44,273 nt of DNA. Source: Woeseiaceae bacterium (GTDB lineage: Bacteria > Pseudomonadota > Gammaproteobacteria > Steroidobacterales > Woeseiaceae). This document shows, piece after piece, positions 25,529 through 34,540 of the stretch. The position numbers and the translations under genes were made by a program. The stretch covers positions 89,530 to 133,802 of the forward strand of contig WVYQ01000023.1 of assembly GCA_011772865.1 (NCBI GenBank). The letters run 5' to 3'. The notes beneath the pieces were generated by a model. That model saw nothing but the letters and a program-made list of their open reading frames with translations. It did no database searches and was not told where the DNA came from. Positions within the stretch are counted from its first letter, which is position 1; every line of letters begins with the position of its first letter.

Positions 25529-26974
25529 ATGGGCATGAAACTCGAGCGATTCCTGAGATGGCGCTGGCTGGCAGTTGCAGTCGTTGTTGTCGTGGCAGGT
25601 GTCGCCGCGTTCGGCGGCCAGCCGCTCGAACTGTGGCACATGGCGCGGCTGCAGACCGAGTTCACGGCCAGAGACGCTGACGAAATCGCGACCCTCGATG
25701 ATTACCTGGCGCTCGAGGAGCGCGTGTTTGCGGAACTGGACGACGAGGTTTATCGCAAGGTGCCGACGGGCGATGCGTTCGTGCTCAATCGCTACTCGAG
25801 CGGCAGCGCAGCCGACCCGCGGACGCGCGATCCGGACTTCAACCGGACTTTCTTGCTCGATGCCGACAACCCGCGTGGCGGCATCCTGTTGTTGCATGGG
25901 CTGACCGACTCTCCTTACAGCCTGCGGACGCTCGGCGCGCGACTCAATGCGATGGGATTCCGGGTTCTCGGTTTGCGGCTTCCCGGCCACGGCACGGTTC
26001 CCGCGGCCCTCAGGTTCTCCCGTTGGCAGGACTGGGCCGCCGCAGCAGAACTTGCGTATGACCACCTGGCAACGGGCCTCGGGGACAAACCGATTCACAT
26101 TGCCGGTTACTCGACAGGCGCTGCCCTGGCGCTGGACCTGGCAATCGGGGCCCTCGATGAGGAAGGCAAGGCGCCGGCAAGCCTGATACTCGTTTCCCCG
26201 GCCATTGGCGTCTCACGGGCGGCGGCGCTGGCCGGACCCACTGCGGCGCTCGGCCGCATACCCGGGTTCGGCCGCCTCGTGTGGGCCGACGTCATACCCG
26301 AGTTCGATCCTTACAAGTACAACTCGTTTCCGGTCAATGCCGGAGCACAGGTGCACAAGCTGACGCGCTACACGGCCAGCCGGATTTCGAAGCTGGTATC
26401 GCCGGGCCGGGGCGACGAGATGCCGCCGATTATCGTGTTCAAGTCGGCAGTGGACGCGACGGTATCGACGGATGCGCTCGTCGATCGGCTGCTCGGACGA
26501 CTGCCGGATAACGGTAACGAACTCGTGCTCTTCGACATCAACCGCTCCGCCATTGCATCGCCAATCCTTGTGGCGGACCCGGGCCCGTTCACGAATCGCC
26601 TGATCGGCGACGGCTCGCTGCCTTTCGGGCTGCGCCTGATCGCAAACGCGGATCCGCTGGGAACGGCCGTGATCGAACGCTATAAACCGCCATTTTCGGC
26701 CGAGGTTACCGAGACACGTCAACTGGGCCTGTCCTGGCCTCGCGGCATCATCTCGCTATCACACGTGGCGTTGCCGTTTCCGCCCGATGATCCTCTGTAC
26801 GGCCAGTACCGGCCGGACGATCCGGGCGAACTCTACCTGGGCCAGATCGACATTCGCGGGGAGCGCGGCCTGCTCAAACTCTCGAGCGACTGGCTGCTCC
26901 GCCTGCGATACAACCCGTTCTATCCGATTCTCGAGGAACGCATCATCGATTGGGTAACTGTCGACAAGAAGTAG
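25529..26974 (+). CDS. Membrane-anchored alpha/beta hydrolase (serine aminopeptidase/monoglyceride-lipase-like)
   Basis: 481 residues. N-terminal anchor helix (WLAVAVVVVVAGVAAFGG) and a periplasmic alpha/beta hydrolase. ILLLHGLTDSPYSLR is the oxyanion loop, LRLPGHGTVP the following conserved loop, and IAGYSTGAAL the nucleophile elbow with Ser195. IIVFKSAVDATVSTDAL supplies the acid (Asp), and SLSHVALPFPPDDP probably the His. Lysophospholipase- and carboxylesterase-like enzymes have this layout. It starts one base after the stop of the upstream hydrolase. Two tandem anchored hydrolases suggest processing of an envelope ester or lipid; this is inference. Confidence 0.82.
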   Translation: MGMKLERFLRWRWLAVAVVVVVAGVAAFGGQPLELWHMARLQTEFTARDADEIATLDDYLALEERVFAELDDEVYRKVPTGDAFVLNRYSSGSAADPRTRDPDFNRTFLLDADNPRGGILLLHGLTDSPYSLRTLGARLNAMGFRVLGLRLPGHGTVPAALRFSRWQDWAAAAELAYDHLATGLGDKPIHIAGYSTGAALALDLAIGALDEEGKAPASLILVSPAIGVSRAAALAGPTAALGRIPGFGRLVWADVIPEFDPYKYNSFPVNAGAQVHKLTRYTASRISKLVSPGRGDEMPPIIVFKSAVDATVSTDALVDRLLGRLPDNGNELVLFDINRSAIASPILVADPGPFTNRLIGDGSLPFGLRLIANADPLGTAVIERYKPPFSAEVTETRQLGLSWPRGIISLSHVALPFPPDDPLYGQYRPDDPGELYLGQIDIRGERGLLKLSSDWLLRLRYNPFYPILEERIIDWVTVDKK

Positions 26975-27004
26975 GTACAGACACGAATTGTTACGAGTTC
27001 TGCG

Positions 27005-27033
27005 TTGGTCTCGAAATCCCGATGGGCTAAGAT
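27005..27033 (+). promoter_or_regulatory. Sigma-70-like promoter of the DUF3313 gene
   Basis: TTGGTC (27005-27010), a 17-base spacer and TAAGAT (27028-27033). Transcription would start near 27040, giving a leader of about 37 bases that includes the AAAGGGG ribosome site. Confidence 0.55.
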
Positions 27034-27076
27034 TGTCGTGTAACAACAAGAAATTCCTGACCAAAGGGGCAAAAAA

Positions 27077-27781
27077 GTGAATATGCGAGTCTTTTCCGCA
27101 ATCGCGATTGTCGCGGTTGCTGCAGGGTGTTCTTCTACCCCGCAATTCCAGACGGGTGAAGATGCCGAGGTCACGCACGACGGCCTGACCCGAATCGATC
27201 GAACAATCATGGACGCGGTCTGGGCACGGACGGACCTCGACCTGACCGGCATCAGCAAGGTTCGGTTCCACAATCTTGGCGTCGAATACCGCAACGTCGA
27301 CGGTCCTTACAGCGGCCGGGCAGGAACCACGTCGTCCCGTTCGCGCAGCAGCAGCAACGAATTCCAGCTCGACGAGGCCACAAGAGCCCTGTTCGAGGAA
27401 GAGATCGCTGGTGCGTTCCGCGAGGAAATCATGAGGAGCACGGTCTTCGAGGTTGTCGACGAGGCCGGTCCCGATGTACTCGACGTCCATATTGGCTTGC
27501 TCGATGTCGTTTCCCGCGTACCGCCCGAGACGATCGGACGCAGCCGCATCCTTATCGACCGGGTCGGTGAGGCCACGCTGGTTCTGGAGCTTCGCGACTC
27601 GATCAGCCATACCGTGCTGGCCCGCGCGGTCGACCGCCGTGCGGCCGAGGGGGCTACGATGTTCGAGTCCTCGCCGCCGCGAAATCGTGCAGAAGTCCGC
27701 CGCCTTGGGCGCCGCTGGGGCCAGATCATCCGTGATGGCCTGGAGGCGATCATCGCGGACGGGCTCAAGTATCCGGGGTAA
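27077..27781 (+). CDS. DUF3313 lipoprotein
   Basis: 234 residues with a lipobox (VAVAAGC). The chain shows the DUF3313 pattern: ARTDLDLTGISKVRFHNLGVEY, FREEIMRSTVFEVVDEAGPDVL, DVHIGLLDV, ATLVLELRDSISHTVLARAVDR. Function of this outer-membrane lipoprotein family is not known. GTG at 27077 is used because AAAGGGG lies eight bases upstream; an ATG two codons later is the alternative. Single gene unit with its own promoter and a strong terminator. Confidence 0.85.
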   Translation: MNMRVFSAIAIVAVAAGCSSTPQFQTGEDAEVTHDGLTRIDRTIMDAVWARTDLDLTGISKVRFHNLGVEYRNVDGPYSGRAGTTSSRSRSSSNEFQLDEATRALFEEEIAGAFREEIMRSTVFEVVDEAGPDVLDVHIGLLDVVSRVPPETIGRSRILIDRVGEATLVLELRDSISHTVLARAVDRRAAEGATMFESSPPRNRAEVRRLGRRWGQIIRDGLEAIIADGLKYPG

Positions 27782-27799
27782 TCCGGCACAAGCACACGA

Positions 27800-27827
27800 A
27801 AAGCCCGCCATTCGGCGGGCTTTTTTT
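27800..27827 (+). terminator. Intrinsic terminator after the DUF3313 gene
   Basis: AAAGCCCGCC, loop ATTC, GGCGGGCTTT, then a seven-T run. A classic Rho-independent terminator. It ends only 17 bases before the metA start codon. Confidence 0.92.
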
Positions 27828-27844
27828 GTGCGATCATTCGGCGC

Positions 27845-28909
27845 ATGCCCCTGGTCGCACACAACCAGCTGCCGACGTTCGACGTATTGAGAAGAGACGG
27901 CCATGTCGTCCTGTCGCTCGACCGTGCGCAACACCAGGACATCCGCGAGCTTCACATCGGCCTCCTGAACATGATGCCGGATGCGGCGCTGCAGGCAACC
28001 GAGCGGCAGTTCATCCATCTTGTCGGCAGCAGCAACCCGATTGCGCAATTCTTCGTCTACCCGTTCTCGTTGCCCGGGCTGAATCGCGGCGAGGCGGCCA
28101 GGGCGCATATTGCGAAGCACTATTTCGCATTCGAGGATCTCGCTGAGAAAGGCCTCGACGCGTTGATCATCACGGGTGCGAACGTGATCGAACCACATCT
28201 CGTCGATGAGCCATTCTGGGAGCCGTTGATCGATGTCGTACGGTGGGCCGAGACGAACGTGGCATCGATCTTCTGTTCCTGCCTGGCGACGCATGCACTG
28301 GTCAAGCACTACTACGACATCGACCGTGTGCATCTTCCGCAAAAGCAATGGGGCGTCTATACGCACCGCAGCACGGCGCCGGACCACCCGATCCTGCGCG
28401 ACGTCAATACCCGTTTCGAGGCCCCGCACTCGCGCTACAACGACATCCCGCGTGAACGATTCGAGGCGGCGGGATGCAGGGTGCTGGCCGAAAGCGATAT
28501 CGGCGTGCACCTTGCCGTCAGCCCCGACGGTTTCCGGGTCGTTTACTTCCAGGGGCACCCCGAGTACGGCGCGATCAGCCTGCTCAAGGAGTTCAAGCGC
28601 GAGTACAACCGCTACGTCGCGGGGGAGCGGGAAAAACTACCGCGCATCCCGGACAATTTCCTGACTGCAGAAGGCGAGGAGATTGCCGAGGCGCTGATAT
28701 CCAAGCTGACGCGCGATGGCAAGGCGAATGCGCCGCAGTTTCCCGAGGAAACCCTGCTGCCCTACTGCGACAACACGTGGGGCGACACCGGCAAGGCCAT
28801 CGTCAACAACTGGCTCGGGCTTGTCTATCAGCTCACCAATCTCGACCGCAAGAAACAGTTTATGGAAGGCGTCGACCCCGACGACCCGTTACAATTAGGC
28901 AATTCGTAG
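27845..28909 (+). CDS. metA: Homoserine O-acyltransferase, MetA family (probably succinyltransferase)
   Basis: 354 residues. Acylates homoserine for methionine synthesis. The N-terminus (MPLVAHNQLPTFDVLRRDG) aligns with E. coli MetA, fixing the start. Nucleophile is Cys146 in SIFCSCLATHALV, with His238 and Glu240 in FQGHPEYG; PHSRYNDIP is also conserved. It belongs to the NMMPDAAL/TGANV subfamily, in which the usual MPKK lysines and the TGAPLG specificity loop differ from E. coli. I recall such proteins being assigned as succinyltransferases, but acyl donor cannot be settled here. No ribosome site is visible and a terminator lies 17 bases upstream. First gene of a six-gene operon. Confidence 0.88.
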   Translation: MPLVAHNQLPTFDVLRRDGHVVLSLDRAQHQDIRELHIGLLNMMPDAALQATERQFIHLVGSSNPIAQFFVYPFSLPGLNRGEAARAHIAKHYFAFEDLAEKGLDALIITGANVIEPHLVDEPFWEPLIDVVRWAETNVASIFCSCLATHALVKHYYDIDRVHLPQKQWGVYTHRSTAPDHPILRDVNTRFEAPHSRYNDIPRERFEAAGCRVLAESDIGVHLAVSPDGFRVVYFQGHPEYGAISLLKEFKREYNRYVAGEREKLPRIPDNFLTAEGEEIAEALISKLTRDGKANAPQFPEETLLPYCDNTWGDTGKAIVNNWLGLVYQLTNLDRKKQFMEGVDPDDPLQLGNS

Positions 28910-28938
28910 CACCCATACCTCCCCAACAAGGAAAAAAA

Positions 28939-30090
28939 ATGGGCTTCAGAACCAGGCAGATTCATGCCGGCGTAACGCCGGATCCGATTACGGGATCGAT
29001 CCTCACGCCGATCTACCAGTCGACCACCTACGTGCAACCGTCGGTCGACGAATACCTGAGCAAGGGTTTCACTTACTCGCGTTCGGGCAACCCGACCGTC
29101 AAGGCGCTCGAGACGAAACTCGCCGATCTCGAGGGCGGTGTCGACTGCGCGTGTTTCGGCACCGGGATGAGCGCCGTACTCGCGACGATGCTCGCGTTTC
29201 TCGAGGCGGGCAAACACGCCATCGTCTCCGACGTCGCGTATGGTGGAACCTACCGTCTCAGCACCAAGATCCTGAGCCGTTTCGGCATCGACTACACGTT
29301 CGCCGACACGTCGAATCCGGACGACGTCGCCGCATCGGTGCGCGATAACACGGCCCTGGTACTGACCGAGACGCCGGCCAACCCGACGATGAAGTGCTCG
29401 GATATCGCTGCGATTTCCCAGATTGCGCAGGACGCGGGCGCCGTCCATGCGGTCGACAACACGTTCCTGACACCGTATTTCCAGCGCCCGTTCGAACTCG
29501 GCGCAGACGTGTCGATTCACAGCACGACCAAGTACATGGACGGGCACAACGCGACAGTCGGCGGCGCCGTCATCAGCAAGACCGGGGAACATGGCGAAGC
29601 CGTGCGCTTCATACAGAACAGTACGGGCACGATAATGTCGCCGCAGGTTGCCTGGCTGACCTTGCAGGGCTGCAAGACCTTATCGGTCCGGATGGACGCG
29701 CAGTCGGCCAGCGCCATGGCGATCGCCGAGTTCCTCGAGGCACACCCGAAAGTCGCACAGGTGGCCTATCCCGGTCTCGAATCGTTTGCCCAACACGAGT
29801 TGTCGAAGCGCCAGGCCAGCGGCTTCGGGGCAATGCTCTGGTTCGAGGTCAAGGGCGGCCTCGCGGCGGGCAAGAAACTCATGGACAACATCGAACTCTG
29901 GAGCCTTGCCGAGAACCTCGGCTCCGTCGAGTCGCTGATCACCCATCCGGTCACGATGACGCATGCCGATGTCGAACCCGAAGAACGCGCGCGTGTCGGC
30001 ATCATCGACGGCCTCGTGCGGGCATCCGTCGGCCTCGAGGATACCGACGACCTGATCCAGGCATTGTCCGACGCGCTCGAGATGGTCTGA
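28939..30090 (+). CDS. metB: Cystathionine gamma-synthase/lyase-type PLP enzyme (MetB family)
   Basis: 383 residues of the Cys/Met-metabolism PLP family. Conserved parts: ILTPIYQSTTYVQPSVDEYL, YSRSGNPTVKALE, TETPANPTMKCSDI, VDNTFLTPYFQRP and SIHSTTKYMDGH, with the PLP Schiff-base lysine at 198. It would join acylhomoserine and cysteine to cystathionine, or act as a gamma-lyase (some relatives are methionine gamma-lyases); the two are not separable by eye. ATG at 28939 follows AAGGA. It starts 29 bases after metA. The paralogous sulfhydrylase follows four bases later. Confidence 0.85.
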   Translation: MGFRTRQIHAGVTPDPITGSILTPIYQSTTYVQPSVDEYLSKGFTYSRSGNPTVKALETKLADLEGGVDCACFGTGMSAVLATMLAFLEAGKHAIVSDVAYGGTYRLSTKILSRFGIDYTFADTSNPDDVAASVRDNTALVLTETPANPTMKCSDIAAISQIAQDAGAVHAVDNTFLTPYFQRPFELGADVSIHSTTKYMDGHNATVGGAVISKTGEHGEAVRFIQNSTGTIMSPQVAWLTLQGCKTLSVRMDAQSASAMAIAEFLEAHPKVAQVAYPGLESFAQHELSKRQASGFGAMLWFEVKGGLAAGKKLMDNIELWSLAENLGSVESLITHPVTMTHADVEPEERARVGIIDGLVRASVGLEDTDDLIQALSDALEMV

Positions 30091-30094
30091 TACC

Positions 30095-31393
30095 GTGTCG
30101 CGTTTCCTGAATTTCGACACGCTGAGCCTGCACGCCGGCCAGACCGTCGATCCCGAGTTCGGTGCGCGCGCCGCGCCCATCTACCAGACCACTTCGTACG
30201 TATTCCCCGACACCGATACGGCATCGTCGATATTCAATCTCGAGCGGGGCGGTCATGCCTACACGCGCATCACCAACCCGACCGTTGGTGTACTCGAACA
30301 GCGCATCGCGTCACTCGAGGGCGGTTCCGCGGCCGTCTGCATGTCGTCGGGAATGGCGGCGACGTTCTGTGCGATCACGGCAATACTCGGTCAGGGCGAT
30401 CACATCGTCGCATCCACGCAGATGTATGGCGGCAACATCAGCCTGATGAAGAACACGTTGCCACGATTCGGTATCACGACGTCGTTCTTCGATCCGACCG
30501 ACACAGGCGCATGCAGCGCGGCAATGCAGGAAAACACGAAACTGATCTACGGGGAACTGATCGGTAACCCGGGGCTCGACATCCTCGACCTCGAGGAAAT
30601 CGCAAAAATCGGAGCCGCGCACAACGTGCCATTCATGGTCGACGCAACGTTCAACACACCATACCTGTGTCGCTGTTTCGACTATGGCGCCAATATGACC
30701 GTGCACTCGGTAACCAAATGGATGGGCGGCCATGGTGTCGCGATTGGCGGGGCCGTCGTGGACGGCGGCAACTTCGACTGGGGGGCCAGTGACAAGTACC
30801 CGACGATTACCGAACCCTATGCCCCGTTTTCGGGCATCAACCTCTGGGAAGAATTCGGGCCAAGCGCGTTCGCAACTCGCATCCGCGCGGAAGCGATGCG
30901 TGACATCGGTCCGTCGATGAGCCCGATGAATGCCTTCCTGCTATTGCAGGGTATCGAAACCTTGAGCCTGCGCATGGACAAGCACATGGCGAACACGCGC
31001 GAGTTGCTCGACTACCTGTCGGCTCACGACCAGGTGTCCTGGGTAAACCACCCCTCCCTGCCCTCGCACTCCAGCCACGATCTCGCGAAGAAGTACCTGC
31101 CGAAAGGCGCCGGGTCGATCGTCAGCTTCGGCGTCAAGGGCGGGCGGGAGGCCGGCAAGGCTTTCATCGAAGCGTGTGAACTCGCATCGCACCTTGCCAA
31201 TGTCGGTGACGCGAAGACCCTGGTCATTCATCCGGCCACGACAACGCACTCGCGCATTGACGCCGAGGCGCTGAAGGCTGCCGGCATTACCGAGGATATG
31301 GTCAGGCTCTCGGTCGGCCTCGAGGATATTGCCGACATCAAGGCGGACTTCGACAACGGCTTGCGCGCCGCCAAACGTATTGCCAAGGACTGA
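30095..31393 (+). CDS. metY: O-acylhomoserine sulfhydrylase (MetY/MetZ family)
   Basis: 432 residues, the length typical of MetY rather than MetZ (about 400). Signatures: DTLSLHAGQTVDPEFGARAAPIY split at Gln, YTRITNPTVGVLEQRIA, SSGMAATFCAI, GNPGLDILDLEEIA, DATFNTPYLCRCFDYGANM, and VHSVTKWMGGHG with the PLP lysine at 208. It makes homocysteine from O-acylhomoserine and sulfide. MetY-type enzymes can also take methanethiol and give methionine directly, which matters given the downstream genes. GTG start, four bases after the previous gene. Preferred acyl group unknown. Confidence 0.87.
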   Translation: MSRFLNFDTLSLHAGQTVDPEFGARAAPIYQTTSYVFPDTDTASSIFNLERGGHAYTRITNPTVGVLEQRIASLEGGSAAVCMSSGMAATFCAITAILGQGDHIVASTQMYGGNISLMKNTLPRFGITTSFFDPTDTGACSAAMQENTKLIYGELIGNPGLDILDLEEIAKIGAAHNVPFMVDATFNTPYLCRCFDYGANMTVHSVTKWMGGHGVAIGGAVVDGGNFDWGASDKYPTITEPYAPFSGINLWEEFGPSAFATRIRAEAMRDIGPSMSPMNAFLLLQGIETLSLRMDKHMANTRELLDYLSAHDQVSWVNHPSLPSHSSHDLAKKYLPKGAGSIVSFGVKGGREAGKAFIEACELASHLANVGDAKTLVIHPATTTHSRIDAEALKAAGITEDMVRLSVGLEDIADIKADFDNGLRAAKRIAKD

Positions 31394-31396
31394 GTC

Positions 31397-32206
31397 GTGT
31401 ACTTCGACGTTGGCGGCAAGCGGGTATTCGCGACGACCGGGGGCAAGCCGTTCGACAACCGCAGGCCGTGTGTCATCTTTTTGCACGGTAGCGGTTTTGA
31501 TCACACGACGTGGAACCTGCAGTCGCGGTTTTTTGCGTTTCGCAATTACTCGGTGCTTGCTCTCGACCTGCCCGGCCATACGAACTCCGACGGGCCGCCG
31601 CTCGAGTCCATCGAGGCCATGGCGGACTGGCTCAACGACGTCGTCGCGACGCTGGATATCGAAAACGTCTCGCTCGTCGCCCATTCGCAGGGCTGCCTCG
31701 TCGCACTCGAGTATGCGTCGCGCTACCCGGACCGGCTGCGTTCTGTGACGCTCGTGACGAGCGGCCTGGCAACGCCCGTCAACGACACGCTCCTCAATGC
31801 GGCGCAAGACGATCCCGAGGCCGCGATCGCAATGATGACAGGCTGGGGATTTGGCGCTGCAGGCCACTACCACCAGGGACCGATACCGGGTAACTCGATG
31901 GTTGTCGGCGGCAGGAAGATCATGCGCGGCAACACGCCGGAGGCGCTCGCCGCCGACCTGCATGCCTGCAACAACTATGGCAATGGCAAAAACGCGGCGC
32001 CGGGGGTTGCGGGCCCGGTGCAGGTCATCGTGGCCGGCAAGGACCGGATGGCGCCCAAGCGCGCTACCGACGAGCTGATCGCCCATCTCAATAACCCCGA
32101 AGTCGCCGTGATACCCGAGAGCGGGCACATGGTCCCGCAGGAAGCGCCCAACAAGTGCCGCATCTTGCTAAGGAATTTCATATTCCGGCACAACCCCGCC
32201 GTGTAG
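31397..32206 (+). CDS. Cytoplasmic alpha/beta hydrolase
   Basis: 269 residues, no signal peptide. Complete triad: Ser97 in VAHSQGCLV, Asp216 in VAGKDRMAPK, His244 in PESGHMVPQEAP. Oxyanion loop FLHGSGFDHTTW and DLPGHTNSDG. Most like small haloperoxidase/esterase-type hydrolases; it lacks the length and motifs of MetX, so it is not a second homoserine acyltransferase. Sitting between metY and a beta-oxidation-type gene, it could be a thioesterase or lactonase acting on an intermediate; that is inference. GTG start three bases after metY's stop. Confidence 0.85.
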   Translation: MYFDVGGKRVFATTGGKPFDNRRPCVIFLHGSGFDHTTWNLQSRFFAFRNYSVLALDLPGHTNSDGPPLESIEAMADWLNDVVATLDIENVSLVAHSQGCLVALEYASRYPDRLRSVTLVTSGLATPVNDTLLNAAQDDPEAAIAMMTGWGFGAAGHYHQGPIPGNSMVVGGRKIMRGNTPEALAADLHACNNYGNGKNAAPGVAGPVQVIVAGKDRMAPKRATDELIAHLNNPEVAVIPESGHMVPQEAPNKCRILLRNFIFRHNPAV

Positions 32207-32215
32207 AGTAGACCG

Positions 32216-34534
32216 ATGTACGAGATCAAAACCGCCGCCGTCATCGGCGCAGGGACGATGGGACTCGGCATCGCCGGGCAATTGGCCAACGCCGGCATCG
32301 ACGTCGTGCTGCTGGACGTCCCCGTCGAGGGGCCCAACCGCAATGCGGTCACGGAAAGGGCTATCGAGCGCCTGCTCGACAGGAATCAGCCCGGCCTGTT
32401 GCACAAGGATTTGCTGCGCCACATCACGACCGGCAACATCGAAGACGACATGGAGAGGATCTCCACGGTGGACTGGATCGCCGAAGCCGTTGTCGAACGA
32501 CTCGACGTCAAGAAGGCGCTGTACCGGCAGATCGATGCCGTTCGCAAGACCGGGTCGATCGTGTCGTCGAATACATCGACGATCCCGATTTCGCTGCTCG
32601 TCGCAGACATGCCCGAATCGTTTCGCAAAGAGTTTGCGATCACGCATTTTTTTAATCCTGTGCGCTACATGCGTCTGCTCGAACTCGTGCAGGGAGAGGA
32701 CACGAGAACCGGCGTCGTCAGGTGTCTCGAAGTATTCTGCGACAAGAAGCTCGGCAAAGGCGTCGTCGTCTGTAACGACACGCCGGGTTTCCTGGGCAAC
32801 CGGGTGGGCGTTTATGCGATCCAGAAAGCCCTGCACACGGCCTTCGACATGGGCCTGGCACCCGAGCAGGCGGATGCCGTATTCGGGCGGCCGCTCGGTA
32901 TTCCCAAGACCGGCGTGTTCGGCCTCTATGACCTGATCGGCATCGACCTGATGTCGGACGTCGTGAAAAGTCTCGAGTCGATACTTCCGGAAAACGATGC
33001 GTTTCACGCCGTGGCCGCGCGGATACCGGTCATGGATCGGATGATCGACGCGGGCCTCGTCGGCAACAAGGGCGGCAAGGGTGGCTTCTACCGGACGGCA
33101 GGTGACGGCGTTGGTCGCGAGACGCTCGACGTCGACACATTCGAATACCGCGACTACGCCCCCTGCAAGCCCCGGGCAGCGGTCGACGCCGAACTCTCGG
33201 GAGACTTCACCGGACTTCTCGGTCTCGACGATGCGTTTGGCGCTTACGCGTGGGAAGTGCTGTCGCACACGCTGTGTTACGCAGCGTCGCTCGTACCGCA
33301 GGTCAACGAGTCGCTCGTCGCGATCGATGACGCGATGAAGCTCGGCTACAACTGGATCCGCGGGCCTTTCGAAATGATTGACATCATCGGCGTCGACCGC
33401 TTCATTGCCCGCCTGGAGAGCGAAGGACGAGACGTGCCGGCGTTCCTCAGGACGGCGGCCGGCGAGTCGTTCTACCGCGCCAAGAAAAAGAAATTGCGCT
33501 ACCTCGAATCCGATGGCGGGTTCAGCAAGCTCCGGCGCGCCAAGGGTGTGAAACGTTTTAGTGAAATACGCCGCACTCTCGAGCCCGTCGAGGAAAACGC
33601 CGCCGCGAGTTTCTATGAACTCAGGCACTTCGTCGGTCTGGTCGAGTTTCACAGCAAGGCCAACGCGCTCGGTCCGGACTCGATGCGGCTGCTCGAGGCT
33701 GCGGTCGATTACGCGACGGACAACCTGAGGGGCCTCGTTATCCACAACGACGCACAGCACTTTTCGTGCGGCGCGGATCTTGCGACGATCCTGGGTTTTG
33801 TCGAGGCAGGCGACATGGTCGGCCTCGACGCGTTTCTCGATCATTACCAGAAGACACTGCAGGCGATGAAGTACGCGCCGATTCCGGTCGTTGCCGCACC
33901 TTCGGGCCTGTCAATGGGCGGCGGATTCGAGGTCCTGCTGCACACGGACAAGGTCATCTACCACGCCAACTCGGTCACGGGCCTCGTGGAATCCCTGGTC
34001 GGCGTCGTGCCCGGCGGCGGTGGCGTCAAGGAAATGCTGTACCGCTGGTACGAGCACGAAGGCGACATTACGAAGGCTGCCTGGAAGGCCTTCATGAACA
34101 TTGGCTACGGCAAGACCGCGCGGTCGCCGCTCGAGGCCAGGGAGCTGGCCATGTTCCGCGACGGCGTGGACACCTACATAATGAATCGGGATCGGCTGTT
34201 GCGCGCGGCCACCAAGGCGATCGACAAGCTGGCGCCAGGCTACGAGGCCGCGAGGCGGCAACCCATCGCGATGCCGGGGCGCGACGCCTGGACTGAAATG
34301 CAGACGTGGCTCGAGAATGCCCATCAGGACGGCAAACTGATGCCCCACGACGTCACGACCGGTTCACAAATCGCCATGATCGTAACCGGCGGGGACATAG
34401 ACGCCGGAACCGAACTGTCCGAAAATGACCTACTCGATCTCGAACGCAAGGCGTTCGTGACGCTCGGGCAAACGGTAGAGACCCGGGACCGGATTCGCTT
34501 CATGCTCGAGCACGGCACACCACTTCGAAACTGA
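32216..34534 (+). CDS. 3-hydroxyacyl-CoA dehydrogenase / enoyl-CoA hydratase fusion (FadN-like)
   Basis: 772 residues. N-terminal NAD-binding domain with GAGTMGLGIAGQLANAG at 11-27, FFNPVRYMRLLELV and the C-terminal 3HCDH parts (LGIPKTGVFGLYDLIGIDLM). A crotonase domain occupies the second half (LVIHNDAQHFSCGADLATI; PSGLSMGGGFEVLLHTDKV; GVVPGGGGVKEML). The order dehydrogenase-then-crotonase is that of FadN, opposite to E. coli FadB/FadJ. It would hydrate an enoyl-CoA and oxidise the hydroxyacyl-CoA. The usual partner thiolase gene is missing here. The crotonase half is a candidate for the DmdD-like step on methylthioacryloyl-CoA, but only by context. Confidence 0.9.
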   Translation: MYEIKTAAVIGAGTMGLGIAGQLANAGIDVVLLDVPVEGPNRNAVTERAIERLLDRNQPGLLHKDLLRHITTGNIEDDMERISTVDWIAEAVVERLDVKKALYRQIDAVRKTGSIVSSNTSTIPISLLVADMPESFRKEFAITHFFNPVRYMRLLELVQGEDTRTGVVRCLEVFCDKKLGKGVVVCNDTPGFLGNRVGVYAIQKALHTAFDMGLAPEQADAVFGRPLGIPKTGVFGLYDLIGIDLMSDVVKSLESILPENDAFHAVAARIPVMDRMIDAGLVGNKGGKGGFYRTAGDGVGRETLDVDTFEYRDYAPCKPRAAVDAELSGDFTGLLGLDDAFGAYAWEVLSHTLCYAASLVPQVNESLVAIDDAMKLGYNWIRGPFEMIDIIGVDRFIARLESEGRDVPAFLRTAAGESFYRAKKKKLRYLESDGGFSKLRRAKGVKRFSEIRRTLEPVEENAAASFYELRHFVGLVEFHSKANALGPDSMRLLEAAVDYATDNLRGLVIHNDAQHFSCGADLATILGFVEAGDMVGLDAFLDHYQKTLQAMKYAPIPVVAAPSGLSMGGGFEVLLHTDKVIYHANSVTGLVESLVGVVPGGGGVKEMLYRWYEHEGDITKAAWKAFMNIGYGKTARSPLEARELAMFRDGVDTYIMNRDRLLRAATKAIDKLAPGYEAARRQPIAMPGRDAWTEMQTWLENAHQDGKLMPHDVTTGSQIAMIVTGGDIDAGTELSENDLLDLERKAFVTLGQTVETRDRIRFMLEHGTPLRN

Positions 34535-34540
34535 CACATT

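Noticed and set aside
26759-28558. 599-codon open frame on the minus strand opposite the lipoprotein and metA genes
   Set aside because: Arg/Asp/Val-rich translation without family motifs; fully explained as the complement of GC-rich genes with strong homology.
28474-28938. Long N-terminal extension of the MetB-type enzyme into metA
   Set aside because: Homology begins at MGFRTRQIHAG with AAGGA just upstream; extension is out-of-frame metA.
31397-32206. Alpha/beta hydrolase as MetX (homoserine acetyltransferase)
   Set aside because: Too short (269 residues), lacks MetX motifs, and a MetA is already in the operon.
32168-33844. 558-codon minus-strand open frame opposite the FadN-like gene
   Set aside because: Composition typical of antisense frames in GC-rich DNA; opposite strand carries well-known catalytic motifs.
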